From Pseudomonas fluorescens (lineage in GTDB: Bacteria; Pseudomonadota; Gammaproteobacteria; Pseudomonadales; Pseudomonadaceae), in NCBI RefSeq assembly GCF_902497785.1, contig NZ_CABVHK010000001.1:124001-188000 (forward strand): a DNA stretch of 64,000 nucleotides, read 5' to 3'. Positions 1 to 8,081 of this stretch are shown here, one piece after another (the stretch's first letter is position 1; the number at the start of each line of letters is the position of its first letter). A program made the translations under genes and the position numbers. The notes below the pieces were generated by a model. The model did not search any database. It was given only the letters and a program-made list of their open reading frames with translations, and was not told the origin of the DNA.

Positions 1-613
1 GGAATTTGGCCAGCTCCATCGCACGCTCCAGTGAGCGCCCTTTGGGGACCACTTCATTGGCCAAGCCAATGGAGAGGGCTTCAGAGGCCGAGATGACCTT
101 GCCTGTCAGGATCAGCTCCATTGCCCTGCCCAACCCCACGATGCGCGGCAGGCGTTGGCTGCCGCCATCGGCCAGGCCAATGTTCCAGCGGCGACAGGTC
201 ACACCGAAGGAGGCGTGCTCCTCGGCGATGCGCATGTCTGCGAAGCAGGCCCATTCCAGGCCGCCGGCGTAGGCAGCGCCATTCACAGCAGCGATCACGG
301 GCTTGTAGATGTCCGTCCAACGGCTGGGTCCGAGAATACCCGGGCGCTCGCCGCGGTCGTGCGCAGCAATCTCGTCCGCGGTGGAAGGCACCAGGTCAAA
401 TCCTGCCTCAAGGTCTCCACCGGTACAGAAAGCTTTGTCGCCGGCACCAGTGATGATCGCAACCAGAGCACTCTGGTCATCCCGGAAACGTGTCCAGGCC
501 TCCACCAGCTCCAAGTGGGTGGTTGGCCCAATGCAGTTGCGCTTGTCTGGGCGATTGAAACGGATGACCCTGATAGGGCCGTGTGTCTCGTAGTCGATTT
601 GGGTAAAAGCCAT
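1..613 (-). CDS. Enoyl-CoA hydratase/isomerase family protein (3' end outside window)
   Basis: Crotonase-fold protein, expected to hydrate or isomerise an enoyl-CoA. The reading frame is open from the ATG at 613 to the window edge, giving 204 residues; the C-terminal part lies outside. The oxyanion-hole stretch CTGGDL (63-68) and the helix start AYAGGLEW (114-121) are present, with E120 at the first catalytic Glu position. In the segment FGVTCRRWNIGLADGG the second catalytic Glu position is a cysteine (C140), so simple syn-hydration is doubtful. AGAGGG precedes the start. The upstream acyl-CoA dehydrogenase stops 17 bp before this ATG, so the two are probably co-transcribed for beta-oxidation-type steps. 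Confidence 0.88.
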   Translation of the reverse strand, partial: MAFTQIDYETHGPIRVIRFNRPDKRNCIGPTTHLELVEAWTRFRDDQSALVAIITGAGDKAFCTGGDLEAGFDLVPSTADEIAAHDRGERPGILGPSRWTDIYKPVIAAVNGAAYAGGLEWACFADMRIAEEHASFGVTCRRWNIGLADGGSQRLPRIVGLGRAMELILTGKVISASEALSIGLANEVVPKGRSLERAMELAKF

Positions 614-630
614 AGCAGCTAGCCCTCTTG

Positions 631-2400
631 TTATTGTTCTGTGCGGATGATCAATGCCACGCCACGCGCTGATTGAGCGGGAAGCGCAACCGTGGGTTGT
701 AGACCGCGCGTTCTCCCGGCATCCCGACGGGCCAGGGCAGGTTTGCTTCTGAGGAATTTTTCATCAGAAGTTGACGGCGCGGCGGCATCCGCGATCCATG
801 CCCACAAATAGCCAAAAACAACGGTACCCAGCAGTTCAAGGAAGTCCGGCGCAACCAAACCCACAACGTCCCGGTTGAAAACCGTATCGACCGATAGTTG
901 CTGAACCAATGGTTCGAACTCGGCCCCCCATGACGCCAAGGTCGTGACGACCCCTTCCAGTCCTGGACGCTGGCGCAGACGCTCGGCTAGCGCGGGGATG
1001 TGGCTGAGGAAGATCCCCAAGCGCTGTCCCTGATCGCTCAGGGTCTTGCGCCCCAGCAAGTCCAGAGACTGGATGTAGTTTGTGCCTTCATAGATCGGAC
1101 AGATGGCCGCATCGCGCAGCAGCTGCTCCATGCCGGTTTCGACGATGTAACCGTGCCCACCGAACAGCTGGAGAGCGGACGAGATATGTGTACCCGCGTG
1201 CTGAGACAGGTAGCCCTTGACGATGGGGGTCAACAACTCTGCCAGCTGTGAGGCCTGCTTACGTCGCGCGTCATCCGGGTGGCAACGCGCTTCATCAAGC
1301 AGGGTGCCGACCCAGGCGCAGAGCAAGCGTGCTGGCTCAATAAACAGCCGCTGCTGAACAAGGCTCGACTTGACGCCAATATGACTTAACAGAGGGTCAG
1401 CGGGTTGATCGGGGTGCGTGGCACCATTCAGCGCGCGGCCTTGCAAGCGCTCCTGGGTGTAGCGCAGCGCGTTCTGGTAAGCGACCTCGGTCAAACCTAC
1501 GGTTTGGACACCGACGGCGAGCCGTGCGCTGTTCATCAGCAGGAACATGCAGGCAAGGCCACGGTTCAATTCGCCGACGCGGTAGCCCCTGGCATTCTCG
1601 AATGCCAGGGCGCATGTGGCGTTGGCACGAATGCCATGCTTGTGCTCAAGCGCGATGACCGACACCCCGTTGGCTGAGGCAGGAACCTCCAATTGGTATT
1701 TCGGCACGACGAATAGGCTGAGGCCGCCAGTACCTGCCGGGGCCCCTTCCGTTCTGGCGAGCACCAGGTGAACGATGTTCTCGGTCAGGTCGTGATCGCC
1801 GTTCGAGATGAATATCTTGGTTCCACTCAGGAGGTAGGAGCCGTCCGACTGTGTGACTGCAGTCGTGCGAATCAAACCAAGATCGCTGCCAGCCTGAGGC
1901 TCGGTAAGGCACATGGTGCCAAGCCATTCGCCACTGGCTAGCTTGTCGGAAAACAGGGATCGAACCCGCTCATCGCCGAATCGGTCGACACAACGGAGAA
2001 CACCTTCGCGCACGTTGGCGAAAATGCTGAAAGACAGGTTGGTGGAGGCGAGCATCTCGTCAAAAAAGACACCTGCCGTTCCTGGGAAACCTTGCCCCCC
2101 AATGGACAGTGGGACCGTCAGAGCAGGCCAGCCGTTCTCCTGAAACAGGCGGTAAGCTGACTTGAAGCCCTGTGGGGTTTTGACCCCACCCTGTTCAAGC
2201 CTGCAACCCTCGGCATCGCCGCTGCCGTTCAAGGGCAGCAGTTGCTCTTGGGTGAGCTCGGCACCGACCTCCAGAGTGGCCCTGAACAGGTCGGCGTCGA
2301 TATGGTGGTGCTCTGGCAGCAGAGGCAACAGCTCTGAAAGTCGAAGAACCTTGTGAGCGAGGAAGTTGAACTCCTCCAGTGGTGCTTGGTACTGCAGCAT
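631..2400 (-). CDS. Acyl-CoA dehydrogenase, long DmdC-like type
   Basis: FAD-dependent alpha,beta-dehydrogenation of an acyl-CoA. At 589 residues it fits the long acyl-CoA dehydrogenase class with an extra C-terminal domain (the class of 3-methylmercaptopropionyl-CoA dehydrogenase). Visible motifs are the FAD/substrate signature MCLTEPQAGSDLG, the following ISNGDHD segment, and ICPIYEGTNYIQSLDLLGRK carrying the conserved YEGT stretch with the expected catalytic Glu. The last 40 or so residues match the family poorly as judged by eye. It precedes a crotonase gene on the same strand, and 21 bp upstream lie the last codons of a second, destroyed crotonase gene, so it is the middle of a former crotonase-dehydrogenase-crotonase operon. 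Confidence 0.92.
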   Translation of the reverse strand: MLQYQAPLEEFNFLAHKVLRLSELLPLLPEHHHIDADLFRATLEVGAELTQEQLLPLNGSGDAEGCRLEQGGVKTPQGFKSAYRLFQENGWPALTVPLSIGGQGFPGTAGVFFDEMLASTNLSFSIFANVREGVLRCVDRFGDERVRSLFSDKLASGEWLGTMCLTEPQAGSDLGLIRTTAVTQSDGSYLLSGTKIFISNGDHDLTENIVHLVLARTEGAPAGTGGLSLFVVPKYQLEVPASANGVSVIALEHKHGIRANATCALAFENARGYRVGELNRGLACMFLLMNSARLAVGVQTVGLTEVAYQNALRYTQERLQGRALNGATHPDQPADPLLSHIGVKSSLVQQRLFIEPARLLCAWVGTLLDEARCHPDDARRKQASQLAELLTPIVKGYLSQHAGTHISSALQLFGGHGYIVETGMEQLLRDAAICPIYEGTNYIQSLDLLGRKTLSDQGQRLGIFLSHIPALAERLRQRPGLEGVVTTLASWGAEFEPLVQQLSVDTVFNRDVVGLVAPDFLELLGTVVFGYLWAWIADAAAPSTSDEKFLRSKPALARRDAGRTRGLQPTVALPAQSARGVALIIRTEQ

Positions 2401-2421
2401 CTCTTGCCCCTGCCTTATTGG

Positions 2422-2451
2422 TTAACGACCTTTGAACACCGGTTCGCGCTT
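2422..2451 (-). pseudogene. C-terminal remnant of an enoyl-CoA hydratase gene
   Basis: Read on the minus strand, this stretch encodes KREPVFKGR followed by TAA, the typical C-terminal tail of crotonase-family proteins. It ends 21 bp upstream of the acyl-CoA dehydrogenase start, the spacing expected of an operon neighbour. Upstream the similarity stops at about 2451, where plus-strand chemotaxis-receptor coding sequence begins. It is best read as the 3' stub of a crotonase gene whose remaining roughly 250 codons were lost in a recombination or deletion. The stub is too short for certainty. Confidence 0.6.
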
Positions 2452-3005
2452 CGGTGGGCGATTTTGTCGAAAGTACGACAGCGATTACCGCCAGCATCGG
2501 TCAGGTCAAGGACCTCTCCGCGCAGACGGGCATGCTGGCGCTCAATGCGGCCATCGAAGCGGCGCGTGCCGGAGAGAGGGGGCGCGGCTTCAGCGTGGTG
2601 GCCGACGAAGTGCGTAACCTGGCACAACGCTCTGCGCTGGCGGCCAACTCGATCAACCAGCTGACGTTGAAGCTGGAGAGCCAGTCCGGGATCGTCGACC
2701 AGGCATTGAGCGCGGGCACTGTGGCATTGGAAGAAAGCGGCCGGCTGCTGAGTGAGTTGGAAAGCACCCTGCAGCAGGCAACGGAACTGGTGGGTGACTC
2801 TACGCGCGGGGTTGACCGGATCGCCGATGCGGTAAGCGTGCAGAGCGAGGGTGGGCGAGGCATCGTGGCCAACGTCGAGCACATCGCACGCATGGCCGGC
2901 GAGGGTGATGCGATCACCCATCAGGTATCCGGAGCCGTGGTGTCTTTGCGCGAGCTGTCCGATGAGCTGAATGTGGCGGTGGGACGTTTTCGCTACGAGG
3001 CCTGA
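2451..3005 (+). pseudogene. Truncated methyl-accepting chemotaxis protein (signalling domain only)
   Basis: An open frame of about 184 codons encodes the distal cytoplasmic part of a chemoreceptor. The hairpin tip is unmistakable (ALNAAIEAARAGERGRGF, then VVADEVRNLAQRS), followed by the descending helix and a natural C-terminus. The ligand-binding domain, membrane helices and HAMP domain are all missing. Codons are continuous from SVGDFVES at 2451 and there is an in-frame stop shortly upstream; a GTG at 2454 exists but has no evident ribosome binding site. The 5' part was replaced by the crotonase stub on the other strand. The 3' end overlaps the convergent MFS gene by 13 bp, which looks like the original neighbourhood. 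Confidence 0.85.
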
Positions 3006-4519
3006 TTCGCTTGAGACTTCGCCGTCCTGAATATCAGCAGCAGCGGTATGACGCCGATGGATAACCACATCAGCAGCTTGAAGTCATCCAGGTAAGCCAC
3101 CCAGCTGGCCTGCACAGTGATCAAGCCATCCAGTGCTGCACGCCCGCTGGCGGTCAATGGATTGAGCTGATGGTTGACAGGCCAGGCATCGAACAGGCGG
3201 TTGAACGGCGTCACGTATGCACCGATTTCGGCATGGTTTATCTGGGTGTTTTGCGCCAGCAGCACCGTAACGATCGAGATGCCAACGCTCGAACCGACGT
3301 TGCGTGACAGGTTGTACAGGCCCGTGGCTTCGCCTCGCAAATGCGGGGGCAGGGTGGTAAAGGCGATGGTGGTCAGCGGGACGAACAACAGACCCAGGCT
3401 CGCGCCCTGAATAAAGCCGACGTAGATGATGGTGTCGATGGACACGGCCGGCGTCCAGCCGGTCATCATGTACATCGACCAGGCGGACAGCAACAAACCG
3501 CAAAACAGTATCCAGCGAATATCCACTTTGCCGATGATCTTCCCGGCAAGGAACATGCTGAGCATCGTCCCCAGTCCGCGTGGCCCCATGACCATGCCGG
3601 CGGTGAGCACCGGGTACCCCATCAGGGTTTGCAGGTAGGGTGTCATCAGTGCCAGCGAGGCCAGGTAGGTGATGCCAATGATAAAGATAAACACCACCGC
3701 CACCGAGTAATTGCGATCTTTGAACAGCTTCAGGCTGATAAAGGGCTTGTCATGAGTGAAGGTGTGGACAATGAAGATGTACGAAGCGACGGCGGCCACC
3801 AGCGCTTCCAGGATGATTTCCCCGGAGTCGAACCAGCCCAGTTGTTCGCCGCGGTCGAGGAACAATTGAATCGACATGATCGCCACGCTGAGCGAGCCAA
3901 AGCCCAGCCAGTCCAGGCGTGCAGTCTTGTCGGCCGGGGTTTCCCGTATGAAGCGGGTCATGCCGATAAAGGCCAGCAACCCGATAGGCAGGTTGATGAA
4001 GAACACCCAGCGCCAGCTGAGGTGTTCCGTCAGCCAGCCGCCGAGCATCGGACCTAATACCGGGCCGACCATGACCGATACCCCGAACAGGGCCACTGCC
4101 GACCCTCGGTCTTTCTGCGGGTAAATATCCAGCAGAATGCCTTGCGATAAGGGCACCAATGCCGCCCCGGCCACCCCTTGCAGCAGGCGGAACAGGATGA
4201 TTTCTTCCAGGGAGCGGGCGATGCCACAGAGCACCGAGGCCAATACAAAACCGAAGATCGACCACAGCAATACGCGCTTGCGACCGAAGCGTCGGGCAAG
4301 GAATGCCGAGGGCGGCGTCATGATGGCTGTGGCGACGATGTAGGAAGTCAGCACCCAGTTAATCTGATCGGCGCTGGCCGATACGCTGCCCTGCATAAAG
4401 GGCAGTGCGACGTTGGCGATGGTGGTGTCCAGCGCCTGCATGACCACCGCCAGCACCACGCACAGTGTGATCAGTACCCGCAGCGGCGAGGGCGGCAGCG
4501 GTCCGGACACGTCATTCAT
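2993..4519 (-). CDS. DHA2-family MFS multidrug transporter, EmrB-like
   Basis: Inner-membrane proton-driven exporter of the 14-helix drug:H+ antiporter 2 family. The 508-residue length and hydrophobic pattern fit. Motifs visible are LDTTIANVALP in the first helix, RRFGRKR (motif A) after helix 2, the RLLQGVAGAALVPLSQ segment (motif B) and GPVLGPMLGGWL (motif C, antiporters). Its start overlaps the end of the membrane-fusion gene, so the two are translationally coupled and should form an EmrAB-type export unit needing a TolC/OprM-type outer-membrane channel, which is not in the window. A role in exporting toxic substrate or intermediates is inferred from position only. Confidence 0.93.
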   Translation of the reverse strand: MNDVSGPLPPSPLRVLITLCVVLAVVMQALDTTIANVALPFMQGSVSASADQINWVLTSYIVATAIMTPPSAFLARRFGRKRVLLWSIFGFVLASVLCGIARSLEEIILFRLLQGVAGAALVPLSQGILLDIYPQKDRGSAVALFGVSVMVGPVLGPMLGGWLTEHLSWRWVFFINLPIGLLAFIGMTRFIRETPADKTARLDWLGFGSLSVAIMSIQLFLDRGEQLGWFDSGEIILEALVAAVASYIFIVHTFTHDKPFISLKLFKDRNYSVAVVFIFIIGITYLASLALMTPYLQTLMGYPVLTAGMVMGPRGLGTMLSMFLAGKIIGKVDIRWILFCGLLLSAWSMYMMTGWTPAVSIDTIIYVGFIQGASLGLLFVPLTTIAFTTLPPHLRGEATGLYNLSRNVGSSVGISIVTVLLAQNTQINHAEIGAYVTPFNRLFDAWPVNHQLNPLTASGRAALDGLITVQASWVAYLDDFKLLMWLSIGVIPLLLIFRTAKSQANQAS

Positions 4520-5693
4520 GATGGCGTGCGAGCAGGTTTGCCAGTGGCTTGGGCAGGCCTCGTGCGGTGCCGGTGTCGATATCTACCACGGCGCTCATGC
4601 CATGGCGCAGCGCCGGTTTGCCGACAGCATCGTCGATATGGATGCGTACCGGAATGCGCTGCACGACTTTCACCCAGTTGCCCGTGGTGTTCTGGGCCGG
4701 CAGCAGGGAGAAGCTCGAACTGGAGGCCGGGCTGATGCTTTCCACGGTGCCATGCCAGGTGATACCCGGATAAGTGTCTACCTCGATGGTGACGCCCTGG
4801 CCAATCCGGGCGTTGGTCAGCTCGGTTTCTTTCGGGGACGCCGCGACCCACAGTCGCTCGCTGGAGACCAGGCTGAAGCCCGATTGGGGTGGTTGCAGAT
4901 ACGCGCCCACTTGCAGCGAGTCAACGTTGGTGACGACGCCGTCGAACGGGGCGATGACCACGGAGTTTCGCAGGTTGCGTTCGGCTTCATTCAGGGCCGC
5001 CAGCGCCTGCAAGTAGGAAGGATGCTGCTCAAGTGGTCTGTCCAGGCGCCCACCCAGTTGGGCCAACGCCGCGGCAGCCTGGGCCTTGGCGACCGATACT
5101 TGCTGACGGGTATTGTCGAGGTCCTGGTGGGCGTCGTCGTAGATAGTCCTTGAGACGGCGGCAACGCTGACCAGCTTTTCCAGCCGTTGCAGATTGGTCT
5201 GGTAAAACGGCAATTTGGCTTCAGCCTGGGCGATTTCGGCCAGAGATTGGTTGTAGCTCGCCTTGAGGTAGAGGATCTGGTTGCGCGCGTTCTCCAGCTG
5301 CGCCCTGGCGCTGGCCACGGCGATTTCAAACGGCTCGGGCTTGAGGCGGAACAAGACCTGGCCTTTGCTCACGGTCTGGTTGTCACTGACTTCAATGGCC
5401 GCGACGATCCCGGCGACATCGGTTGAAACTCCCACCCGCTCGGCCTGGATATAAGCGTTGTCGGTACTCACGACCTGGCCACCCAACACATACCAGGCGG
5501 CGCAGGCCACGACACTGATCGGTGCCAGCAAAAACAGACCGATGCGCCAGCGTTGGCGCGCCGTGTCATTCGGTTCTTGAGCATCGCCATCAAGGGCGGA
5601 AGCCTCGGGCGCCTGCATCCGGGGTTTTTCCACGGGCTCGAGCGGTCGGGCTTCGGCGTGCACGGCAGGGCGCTGCAATGTCGGCTCAGCCAT
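4512..5693 (-). CDS. HlyD-family membrane fusion protein, EmrA-like
   Basis: Periplasmic adaptor joining an inner-membrane MFS pump to an outer-membrane channel. The 393-residue protein has a roughly 48-residue polar N-terminus, one membrane helix (about 49-72), a lipoyl/barrel-sandwich half at VSDNQTVSKGQVLFRL, an Ala/Gln-rich coiled-coil hairpin, and the second lipoyl half IAPFDGVVTNVDSLQVGAYL. GAGGTG lies just before the ATG at 5693. It overlaps the EmrB-like gene by 8 bp. Upstream is a 376-bp divergent intergenic region shared with the Rieske operon, so the pump and the catabolic operon may be co-regulated. Confidence 0.93.
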   Translation of the reverse strand: MAEPTLQRPAVHAEARPLEPVEKPRMQAPEASALDGDAQEPNDTARQRWRIGLFLLAPISVVACAAWYVLGGQVVSTDNAYIQAERVGVSTDVAGIVAAIEVSDNQTVSKGQVLFRLKPEPFEIAVASARAQLENARNQILYLKASYNQSLAEIAQAEAKLPFYQTNLQRLEKLVSVAAVSRTIYDDAHQDLDNTRQQVSVAKAQAAAALAQLGGRLDRPLEQHPSYLQALAALNEAERNLRNSVVIAPFDGVVTNVDSLQVGAYLQPPQSGFSLVSSERLWVAASPKETELTNARIGQGVTIEVDTYPGITWHGTVESISPASSSSFSLLPAQNTTGNWVKVVQRIPVRIHIDDAVGKPALRHGMSAVVDIDTGTARGLPKPLANLLARHHE

Positions 5694-6069
5694 GTTTCAC
5701 CTCGCGCGCAACGTCATGGAGGACAAAGCCGAGGGTGGATTGGGTCATCGTCAGCGCACCTTGGAGTTAATGAGCAAGCTAATGGTAATCAGGCTTATGG
5801 ATTGCTCGCTAGCTATTTTCCATTAGAACATGATCACTAATAGAAGAAATGTCCATTTGTAGGTGGCCTAAAGAGCGGAAATGTGTCTATTGAACCAAGG
5901 TTCGTAGAGGGTTGTGGCCACATCTTGCGGTTTTCGTTGGCTGTAAATAATTTCAACAGAAAACAAAATACTGTTTATTTGTGTTTGCTCTCTCTGCCGC
6001 GAAGCACTACCGTTAGCGCTGACTGCGTTCAACGCATTTGCCCAAGACCAATAACAAAGAGGCAGCCCG
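5694..6069. promoter_or_regulatory. Divergent intergenic region between efflux pair and Rieske operon
   Basis: This 376-bp AT-rich stretch holds no convincing gene. It must contain the promoters for both divergent operons. Visible symmetry elements are ATTAG-N10-CTAAT (5822-5841, with TGATCA inside), the short palindrome GAACC-AA-GGTTC (5892-5903), and AACA-N13-TGTT (5955-5975), which recurs upstream of other operons here. No -35/-10 pair was assigned with confidence. Confidence 0.5.
5955..5975. promoter_or_regulatory. Putative operator, copy 1 of a 21-bp AACA-N13-TGTT element
   Basis: AACAG...CTGTT spans exactly 21 bp and ends 95 bp before the Rieske operon start. Elements of the same length and end sequence occur at 9300, 28756, 32497 and 39302, each within 140 bp of a catabolic start codon. 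Sixteen of 21 positions match the copy at 28756. The cognate regulator is unknown. Confidence 0.4.
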
Positions 6070-7011
6070 ATGATGACCCCTGGCTGGTGGGCCATGGCGC
6101 TTTGCGAGGCCGTGAAAGATCAAGTGCCATTGGCCGTGGCCTTTGCCGGCGAGGAACTGGTCCTGTTCCGAAACGCAGCCGGCCAGGCCTTTGCCCTGGA
6201 AGACCGTTGCCCACATCGGCGGGTGCCGCTGGCTTTGGGGCGAGTCGTCGAGTCCGGTCTGCAGTGCGGTTATCACGGCTGGACCTTTGATGGCGCCAGT
6301 GGTGGCTGTACGCAGATCCCCAACCTGCATACCGATGAGCGTGTGCCTGCACGTTATGCCGCGCGTGCCTTTGCGGTCAGCGAGGCGAATGGTTTTGTCC
6401 ATGTGTGGTTGGGTGAAGGGGCACCGCAAGGGCAATTGCCCAGCAGCGACTACCAACCGGGCGGACGCGAATTTACCGGTTCCACCATCGTCAACATGAG
6501 TCACGACCAGTACCTGGACGCGATGCTCGACGGCCCGGAATGCTTGCTCGGGTTTGCCCATGTGCGCCTCACCGATTTTTTCCTTGGCGATCTGCGCAGC
6601 GAGCAGGGGCGGGTGGTTCTGGAGCGAGGTGCGGTATGGACCACACAAATCCTGCCTTCGCAGTTTGTGGTGGATTACCCCTTGATCGTGCGCACCGCGG
6701 TCCCCTTTAACGGCGGTACTGTTCGAGTGGATTTGCTGAGCGAAGATGAATTGCCGCTGGTGACGCTGATGATCGCCACCGGTGCCAACCGTCGTGGCAC
6801 AACCAGTTTGTGCTGGCGTGGTTTTGTGCATGAGCACGTACACCTCAGGGCACCCCTGCGTTGGCGTCTGGCCCGCCTGCGCAAACAGGCGCCGTTCCAG
6901 GTGAACAGCCGGATCGACGGCACAGCCGTCGCGGCCTTGTTGCAAACCTCATCCCGCGAACTGCGTGAGTTGCGCCAACCGACCCTGATTCCCGTCAGCG
7001 CAGTCGTCTGA
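6070..7011 (+). CDS. Rieske oxygenase subunit with intact [2Fe-2S] site but no mononuclear-iron triad
   Basis: Related to Rieske non-heme iron oxygenase alpha subunits of the vanillate demethylase type, 313 residues. The Rieske ligands are all present: C47-P-H49 and C66-GY-H69 (CPHRRVPL and CGYHGWTFD). The catalytic-domain motif D-x2-H-x4-H is lost: at the equivalent place the protein reads YLDAMLDGPECLLGFAHV, with E157 and F162 where the two iron-binding histidines belong. It should therefore carry a redox cluster but no oxygen-activating iron. The next gene, 17 bp downstream, shows the opposite defect, so the natural inference is a hetero-oligomer in which this subunit passes electrons to its partner. 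GAGG precedes the first of two adjacent ATGs (6070, 6073). Confidence 0.85.
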   Translation: MMTPGWWAMALCEAVKDQVPLAVAFAGEELVLFRNAAGQAFALEDRCPHRRVPLALGRVVESGLQCGYHGWTFDGASGGCTQIPNLHTDERVPARYAARAFAVSEANGFVHVWLGEGAPQGQLPSSDYQPGGREFTGSTIVNMSHDQYLDAMLDGPECLLGFAHVRLTDFFLGDLRSEQGRVVLERGAVWTTQILPSQFVVDYPLIVRTAVPFNGGTVRVDLLSEDELPLVTLMIATGANRRGTTSLCWRGFVHEHVHLRAPLRWRLARLRKQAPFQVNSRIDGTAVAALLQTSSRELRELRQPTLIPVSAVV

Positions 7012-7028
7012 GCACAGGAGCTCCCACC

Positions 7029-8057
7029 ATGCATGCCGTGCCTTCCTCCACCGATACGATCCCTGGCAAAGTTCGGGGTGACTGGACGCCAATCAACTAC
7101 GACCTGCGTGACACCTGGTTCCCGGTGTCCCATAGCCGCGACCTGGGTACCCGGCCCATTCGCCGGATCATTCATGCTCAGCCCTATTACCTGTGGCGCG
7201 ACAACGGGCGTGCGGTGGCGGCCGAGTTTCACCCGCATTTCCCCCATAAAGAGCTGACACTCACAGCGTTTACCGGGGGACGGGGCTTTTATCCGCTGGT
7301 TGAGCGCTACGGGTACATCTGGGTCTGGTACGGTAATCCGGACGCTGCCGACATGCAGTTGCTCCCGCATATTCCGTTTCTACCCCAGGATGGCAGTCTT
7401 CCCGGTTACACCCAGCGAACCGTGCGGTTTGATGCGACCTCGGCGCTGTCGGTGGAAAACCTGATTGATCTGACCCATGCCGATTTCCTGCATGCCAATA
7501 CCATTGGCGACGGTGTAAGCGAGTCGGACGTGGTGGAAGTGCAATGGACCTCCGAGACCGTGACTCGCACCCGTACCGTGGCGCAAAAGTCAGTGGCGCC
7601 GATCATGCGCTGGGTCGGCGGCGTGCGCGCCAGGTATCAGGATTTTCGCGCCGTGCTGCACATTCATCTACGCAGCAACGTATGCATCTCCTATCCGCGC
7701 TTTCGCCCCGGTTACGACGTGCCCAACCTGCAACCCTTCCTGCCGGTGGGCAAGCATCGCTCGCGGTGTGACGTCACCTTCAACACCACCGCTGCACCCG
7801 CACCTTTTCGTTATGTGATGCCGCGCATCAACTACATCATCCAGCCCCAGGACAACTCGGTGGTGCGCCCGCAGAACCAACGTTATTTCGAGGTCGACCC
7901 ACGTCGCGACCTGCACTCGCGCTTCGATACGCCGGGTACCCGTTATCGCTACCAGATGGAGCAGTTGGCCGAACGCCAGCGCGCTGGCCAATTCACCTAC
8001 GGCGGCGATGCTGAACCCGGGCGCGACATCACGGCCTTGCTCGGCATGAACGACTGA
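7029..8057 (+). CDS. Rieske-type oxygenase catalytic subunit lacking the Rieske cluster
   Basis: The 342-residue protein belongs to the same oxygenase superfamily and keeps the catalytic iron motif NLIDLTHADFLH: bridging D147, H150, H155, and a likely third ligand D275 in QPQDNSVV. Its N-terminal domain still shows the family's flanking strands (WFPVSHSRDLG and the YGYIWVWYG end), but both cluster-binding loops are gone. There is no CxH or CxxH pair, and the first cysteine of the whole protein is residue 219. It must receive electrons from another protein, most simply the preceding Rieske-only subunit. AGGAG lies before the ATG. Loss of a Rieske domain has precedent in NdmC of caffeine demethylation, which uses a Rieske domain on its reductase. 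Confidence 0.85.
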   Translation: MHAVPSSTDTIPGKVRGDWTPINYDLRDTWFPVSHSRDLGTRPIRRIIHAQPYYLWRDNGRAVAAEFHPHFPHKELTLTAFTGGRGFYPLVERYGYIWVWYGNPDAADMQLLPHIPFLPQDGSLPGYTQRTVRFDATSALSVENLIDLTHADFLHANTIGDGVSESDVVEVQWTSETVTRTRTVAQKSVAPIMRWVGGVRARYQDFRAVLHIHLRSNVCISYPRFRPGYDVPNLQPFLPVGKHRSRCDVTFNTTAAPAPFRYVMPRINYIIQPQDNSVVRPQNQRYFEVDPRRDLHSRFDTPGTRYRYQMEQLAERQRAGQFTYGGDAEPGRDITALLGMND

Positions 8058-8081
8058 CACCAATGTACGAGGAGTGCTGCA

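Noticed and set aside
631..870. Possible frameshift at the 3' end of the acyl-CoA dehydrogenase, since the last 40 residues look unlike the family.
   Set aside because: The alternative frame is no clearer, and the present frame ends with a plausible tail followed by a well-spaced ribosome site for the next gene. Ordinary divergence is simpler.
5868..6095. A 75-codon minus-strand frame between the efflux and Rieske operons.
   Set aside because: It overlaps the Rieske gene start and the promoter region and shows no coding character.
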